Part shown: piece after piece, positions 15,160-18,308 of the stretch
Layout: each line of letters begins with the position of its first letter
Position numbering within the stretch: the stretch's first letter is position 1
Assembly (NCBI GenBank): GCA_945865705.1
Contig: CAMBEY010000020.1
Location: 1-18,308 of the forward strand
DNA: 18,308 nucleotides
Reading direction: 5' to 3'
DNA from: Candidatus Sulfopaludibacter sp. SbA3
Lineage (GTDB): Bacteria > Acidobacteriota > Terriglobia > 2-12-FULL-54-10
Made by a program: the position numbers and the translations under genes
Notes under the pieces: model-generated
Told to the model about the DNA's origin: nothing
Databases searched by the model: none
Seen by the model: only the letters and a program-made list of their open reading frames with translations

Positions 15160-15169
15160 GCTTTGTAAT
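15142..15169 (+). promoter_or_regulatory. Promoter for the rightward DUF1592-DUF1552 unit
   Basis: A perfect TTGACA (15142-15147) is followed after 16 bp by TGTAAT (15164-15169, 5 of 6). Its -35 box is back-to-back with that of the leftward promoter; together they form GTCAAT-N7-ATTGAC (15128-15146). The leader to the chosen start codon would be about 185 nt. Confidence 0.6.
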
Positions 15170-15232
15170 GCTTGCCGGAAGCGCTCCGGTTCCAGTAGCC
15201 TCAACCGCGCATTCCAGAGATGCTTCCAGTTG

Positions 15233-15262
15233 CTCGTTTTAATCTATCTCGTTTTAATCTAT
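15233..15262. repeat. Exact 15-bp tandem repeat CTCGTTTTAATCTAT (two copies)
   Basis: The two copies occupy 15233-15247 and 15248-15262 with no mismatch. They lie in the leader between the rightward promoter and the DUF1592 gene. A second TTGACA begins at 15262, but no good -10 follows it (best GTAAAT at 15285). Recent slippage or a regulatory array are both possible. Confidence 0.6.
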
Positions 15263-15362
15263 TGACATGGGCCTCAGGATCATGGTAAATGGCTGTCATA
15301 CTGGCAGTTGTTCTGCTGTAAGTCGGGGTTTCGCTTTAGGGTCGAGAAGGGCGGACTTGCGC

Positions 15363-17843
15363 ATGTTGCAGTCAATCTGTGTCCGTTTAGTGCTGGTTAG
15401 CATCGCGGTGTGTGGGTTCGCCCTTGGGAATATGTCTCATGCCCAGGCTCCCGGAACGACAGAGAATCCCGCCTCTCCCAAAAACCACCGAGCCGTGCTC
15501 GATCGCTATTGCGTTACGTGTCACAATCAAAGGCTAAAAACTGCCGATTTGATGCTGGATCAAGTAAATCCAGATCAAGTGAATACGGCGGCGATGATTT
15601 GGGAAAAAGTGGCCAGAAAACTTCGCAGCGGGCAGATGCCACCAGCGGGTGTTCCTAGGCCTGATGCGCGGAGCTACTCCGAACTGGCAGGATATCTCGA
15701 GGAGGAGTTAGACCGCGCATATGACCGGAATCCTGATCCGGGCCGCGTACCCTCCTTCCATCGATTGAATCGTGCTGAATACACCAACGCCATCCGTGAT
15801 CTGTTGGCAATTGAAGTGGATGGGGAAGCTCTTCTGCCTCCCGACGATTCTGGGTTTGGCTTCGATACCGTTGCAGAAATGCTCACGGTCTCGCCGTTGC
15901 TGATTGAAAGGTACTTGGCTGCGGCGGAGCAGATCAGCCGGATAGCCATCGGGGATCCGGGCACCAGGCCAGTATTGAAAAGCTACAAAGTCCCGCTGCG
16001 TCTTATTCAGGATGAACGCATGGGCGAGGAGTTGCCTTTCGGATCTCGTGGCGGGATCTCCGTGCGCTATCATTTCCCTCTAGACGGGGAATACACTATC
16101 CGTGTTCGCTTGCAGCGCAACAACATTGATTACATTCGCGGCATGGCCGAACCGAATCTGCTGGATATTCGCGTGGACGGGGTCCGCGCGAAACTGTTCC
16201 GCGTCGGAGGCGAGGCAAAAGGGAGGTCGGGACCGTTATTTACTTTCACTAGTCCGGACTCCCGTGGGGACCCGGAGCGGGAAGCCTATGAAACGCTAGC
16301 CGATGCGGATTTGGAGGCCCGTGTCCAGGTGAAGAGTGGCATGCATCGAGTTGGAGTCTCTTTCCTGAAGGAGAATACCGCCCAAGAAGGTGTTTTGATG
16401 CCGCAGCTGGTCTTGTCCGAACTGGAGTCTTATAAAGGCGGTTCGGCGGCGGTGGATAGCATTACCATCGGTGGCCCTTACAACGCTCGCGGAATGAGCG
16501 AGGCGGCGAACGGCAGCCGGATTTTTGTCTGCCGACCTGCGGAATCCTCCCTGGCTTCCCAACGAACCTGCGCCGGAAAAATTCTGGACAATCTGATCCG
16601 CCTGGCTTTTCGCCGCCCACCTACCAAAGCGGATTTGGATACGCTGCTTCCTTTCTATCGGGCTGGCCGCGACGAGGTAAACTTCGAAGAGGGAATCCGG
16701 GTCGCCTTGAAGAAATTGTTAACCAGTCCAGAGTTCTTGTTCCGGATCGAGAAGGACCCTGCCAACCTCCCTTCCGGAGGTCCTTACCGCATCTCGGATT
16801 TGGAACTGGCCTCCCGGCTTTCCTTCTTTTTGTGGAGCAGCATCCCTGACGATCAGTTGCTCGATCTGGCCGAAAGGGGCAAATTGAAGGATCCTGCGAT
16901 GCTAAGGCAGCAGGTGCAGCGGATGTTGGCCGATACCCGGTCTGGCGCATTAGTTGCGAATTTCGCAGGTCAGTGGCTCTACCTGCGGAATTTGGCGGCG
17001 GTATCTCCCGATGCGAGTATTTATCCAGACTATGACGAAAACCTCACTCGGTCATTTCGCCAGGAGACTGCGTTGCTTGTTCTGGATATGCTTCGCGGAG
17101 ACCGCTCCGTGCTCGATCTGTTGCGCGCGGACTACACTTTCGTCAACGAACGTCTGGCCCGGCACTACGGGATTCCTGGCGTCTTCGGTTCACATTTCAG
17201 GAAAGTCCGGCTGGCCGATGTAAACAGGAGAGGCCTGCTGGGACAAGGAAGCATTTTGACCGTTACGTCCTATGCCAACCGGACCGCCCCCACGATTCGC
17301 GGGAAATGGATACTCGAGAATATTCTAGGAACTCCACCACCGCCCCCGCCGCCCGATGTGCCCGCCTTGCCGGAAAACTCCGGCGGAGCGCGACTACTCA
17401 GCATGCGTCAGCGGATGGAGCAGCACCGTGTCAATCCGGCCTGCGCCAGTTGTCACGCAAAGATGGACCCGCTAGGCTTCGCCCTCGAAAATTTCGACGG
17501 AGTGGGCCGCTGGCGCGACAAGGATAGCGGTGTCGAGATTAACGCGGTCGGCGTATTGGCCGATGGCCGAAGGTTCTCAGGCCCCCGGGAGTTGCAGGAT
17601 ATCCTGCTGCAGCAGCCTGAGCAGTTTGTCTATACTGTTACCGAAAAACTTTTGACCTACGCGCTGGGACGCAAGCTGGAATATTACGACGCAGCGGTCA
17701 TACGCCGTATCGTGCGCAAGGCTGCTGCCAACGATTACCGCTGGTCGTCAATTTTGACGGAAGTAGTCGAAAGCATTCCGTTTCAGATGCGGAGAGCGCA
17801 AACACGGAATCAGATCGCAGCCGCATCGAAGTCAAGCAATTAA
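15363..17843 (+). CDS. DUF1592-type multidomain cytochrome c, second paralogue
   Basis: The protein has 826 aa from ATG 15363, chosen because AGAAGGGCGG lies 8 nt upstream and the signal peptide (residues 1-27, VRLVLVSIAVCGFALG ending SHA) begins there. The frame is open back to 15267, but the added 32 residues look non-coding. The domain order matches the paralogue at 8195-10663: CVTCH haem motif (50-54), HRLNRAEYTNAIRDLLA segment, beta-rich middle (GGISVRYHFPLDGEY), DUF1595, DUF1592 (ELASRLSFFLWSSIPDDQLLDLAE), DUF1588 with a PPPPPPP linker and a second haem motif CASCH (694-698), and DUF1585 (LLTYALGRK). It has a slightly longer, basic/Ser-rich tail than its paralogue. Periplasmic electron transfer is inferred, the substrate unknown. 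It is followed 31 bp later by a DUF1552 gene. Confidence 0.92.
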   Translation: MLQSICVRLVLVSIAVCGFALGNMSHAQAPGTTENPASPKNHRAVLDRYCVTCHNQRLKTADLMLDQVNPDQVNTAAMIWEKVARKLRSGQMPPAGVPRPDARSYSELAGYLEEELDRAYDRNPDPGRVPSFHRLNRAEYTNAIRDLLAIEVDGEALLPPDDSGFGFDTVAEMLTVSPLLIERYLAAAEQISRIAIGDPGTRPVLKSYKVPLRLIQDERMGEELPFGSRGGISVRYHFPLDGEYTIRVRLQRNNIDYIRGMAEPNLLDIRVDGVRAKLFRVGGEAKGRSGPLFTFTSPDSRGDPEREAYETLADADLEARVQVKSGMHRVGVSFLKENTAQEGVLMPQLVLSELESYKGGSAAVDSITIGGPYNARGMSEAANGSRIFVCRPAESSLASQRTCAGKILDNLIRLAFRRPPTKADLDTLLPFYRAGRDEVNFEEGIRVALKKLLTSPEFLFRIEKDPANLPSGGPYRISDLELASRLSFFLWSSIPDDQLLDLAERGKLKDPAMLRQQVQRMLADTRSGALVANFAGQWLYLRNLAAVSPDASIYPDYDENLTRSFRQETALLVLDMLRGDRSVLDLLRADYTFVNERLARHYGIPGVFGSHFRKVRLADVNRRGLLGQGSILTVTSYANRTAPTIRGKWILENILGTPPPPPPPDVPALPENSGGARLLSMRQRMEQHRVNPACASCHAKMDPLGFALENFDGVGRWRDKDSGVEINAVGVLADGRRFSGPRELQDILLQQPEQFVYTVTEKLLTYALGRKLEYYDAAVIRRIVRKAAANDYRWSSILTEVVESIPFQMRRAQTRNQIAAASKSSN

Positions 17844-17874
17844 GGGATGTTCTGTCGCAGGGGGAAATGTAGCC

Positions 17875-18308
17875 ATGATGATCTTTAAGAAAGCTTTGCC
17901 GCGCCGTGCATTTTTGAAAGGCATTGGCGCCAGCGTAGCCTTGCCCATGCTCGACAGCATGGTGCCCGCCTTTGCCTCGACGCTCGATCAATCTAAGTCG
18001 GCGGTGCGGTTGTCCTTCGTTTATATGCCTAACGGCAGCATCATGAAACAGTGGACTCCCACGGAGGAAGGGCACAACTTTGAATTATCGCCCATCTTGC
18101 GGTCCTTGAGCCCATTCAAGGACCGTCTGATGGTAATCAGCGGATTGCACAATCGCCCCGCCGAACCGTTGCCGGGAGAGAATGCCGGTGGTCATGCCCG
18201 GCCTGCCGCCTCGTATTTGACGGGTATTCATCTGGGCAAGACTGGAGAGTTAGGCGCCTCCGCGGACCAGATTGCCGCACGCGAACTGGGCCGCTATACC
18301 CAACTGGC
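17875..18308 (+). CDS. DUF1552 protein, second paralogue, Tat-exported, partial (C-terminus outside window)
   Basis: 144 complete codons are present from ATG 17875 to the window end, with GGGGGA about 9 nt upstream. The twin-arginine signal PRRAFLKGIG and the following ASVALPMLDSMVPAFA match the paralogue at 6855-8198 nearly residue for residue. The family segments FVYMPNGSIMKQW, VISGLHN, GGHARPAASYLTG and AARELGRYT follow. It differs by a slightly longer loop after the SGLHN segment (PAEPLPGENA). It forms a unit with the upstream DUF1592 gene. Confidence 0.88.
   Translation, partial: MMIFKKALPRRAFLKGIGASVALPMLDSMVPAFASTLDQSKSAVRLSFVYMPNGSIMKQWTPTEEGHNFELSPILRSLSPFKDRLMVISGLHNRPAEPLPGENAGGHARPAASYLTGIHLGKTGELGASADQIAARELGRYTQL

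Noticed and set aside
15267..15362. Longer N-terminus of the second DUF1592 protein
   Set aside because: The added 32 residues precede a good ribosome site and a typical signal peptide at 15363, and the paralogue lacks such an extension.

Overview
The window most resembles a chromosome segment from an Acidobacteriota-type bacterium (Solibacter/Bryobacter-like). The grounds are a very large TonB-dependent outer-membrane receptor with an N-terminal carboxypeptidase-regulatory-like domain (Oar-like), two copies of a DUF1592-type cytochrome c / DUF1552 protein pair, a B3-like metallo-beta-lactamase-fold protein and a high-GC coding style. This assignment is inference from family composition. No rRNA, tRNA, CRISPR array or complete transposase was seen.

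Left part (1-4958). Two secreted glutamine-amidotransferase-like paralogues lie in tandem on the minus strand, the first cut by the window edge. They diverge from a plus-strand FAD glycine-oxidase-like gene (thiO), whose best start sits directly behind a TATAAT box. About 1.7 kb without an intact gene follows (3248-4958). It holds 12-bp tandem repeats, a stretch of 9-nt-periodic TGACCA motifs, a long imperfect inverted repeat, a broken RelE/ParE-like toxin tail, a 14-bp tandem repeat and a 169-bp element bounded by 26-bp inverted repeats. It looks like a scrap-yard of small repeats and decayed mobile genes.

Central and right part (4959-18308). Two transcription units diverge from a back-to-back promoter near 15104-15169. 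Leftward run the metallo-beta-lactamase-fold gene and the TonB-dependent receptor, then, after a 185-bp gap with its own promoter and hairpins, a DUF1592 cytochrome, a DUF1552 protein (4-base overlap) and a secreted ankyrin-repeat protein. Rightward run a second DUF1592 cytochrome and a second DUF1552 protein, cut by the window end.

How the genes may work together. All products of the central/right block carry export signals: Sec for the cytochromes, receptor, MBL and ankyrin protein, and Tat for the DUF1552 proteins. The block therefore reads as an envelope system, with an outer-membrane receptor plus periplasmic haem proteins, a Tat-exported partner, a hydrolase-fold protein that lacks one canonical zinc ligand, and a periplasmic ankyrin scaffold. 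Its substrate is unknown. The duplicated DUF1592-DUF1552 module around a receptor/MBL core is the most interesting arrangement here.
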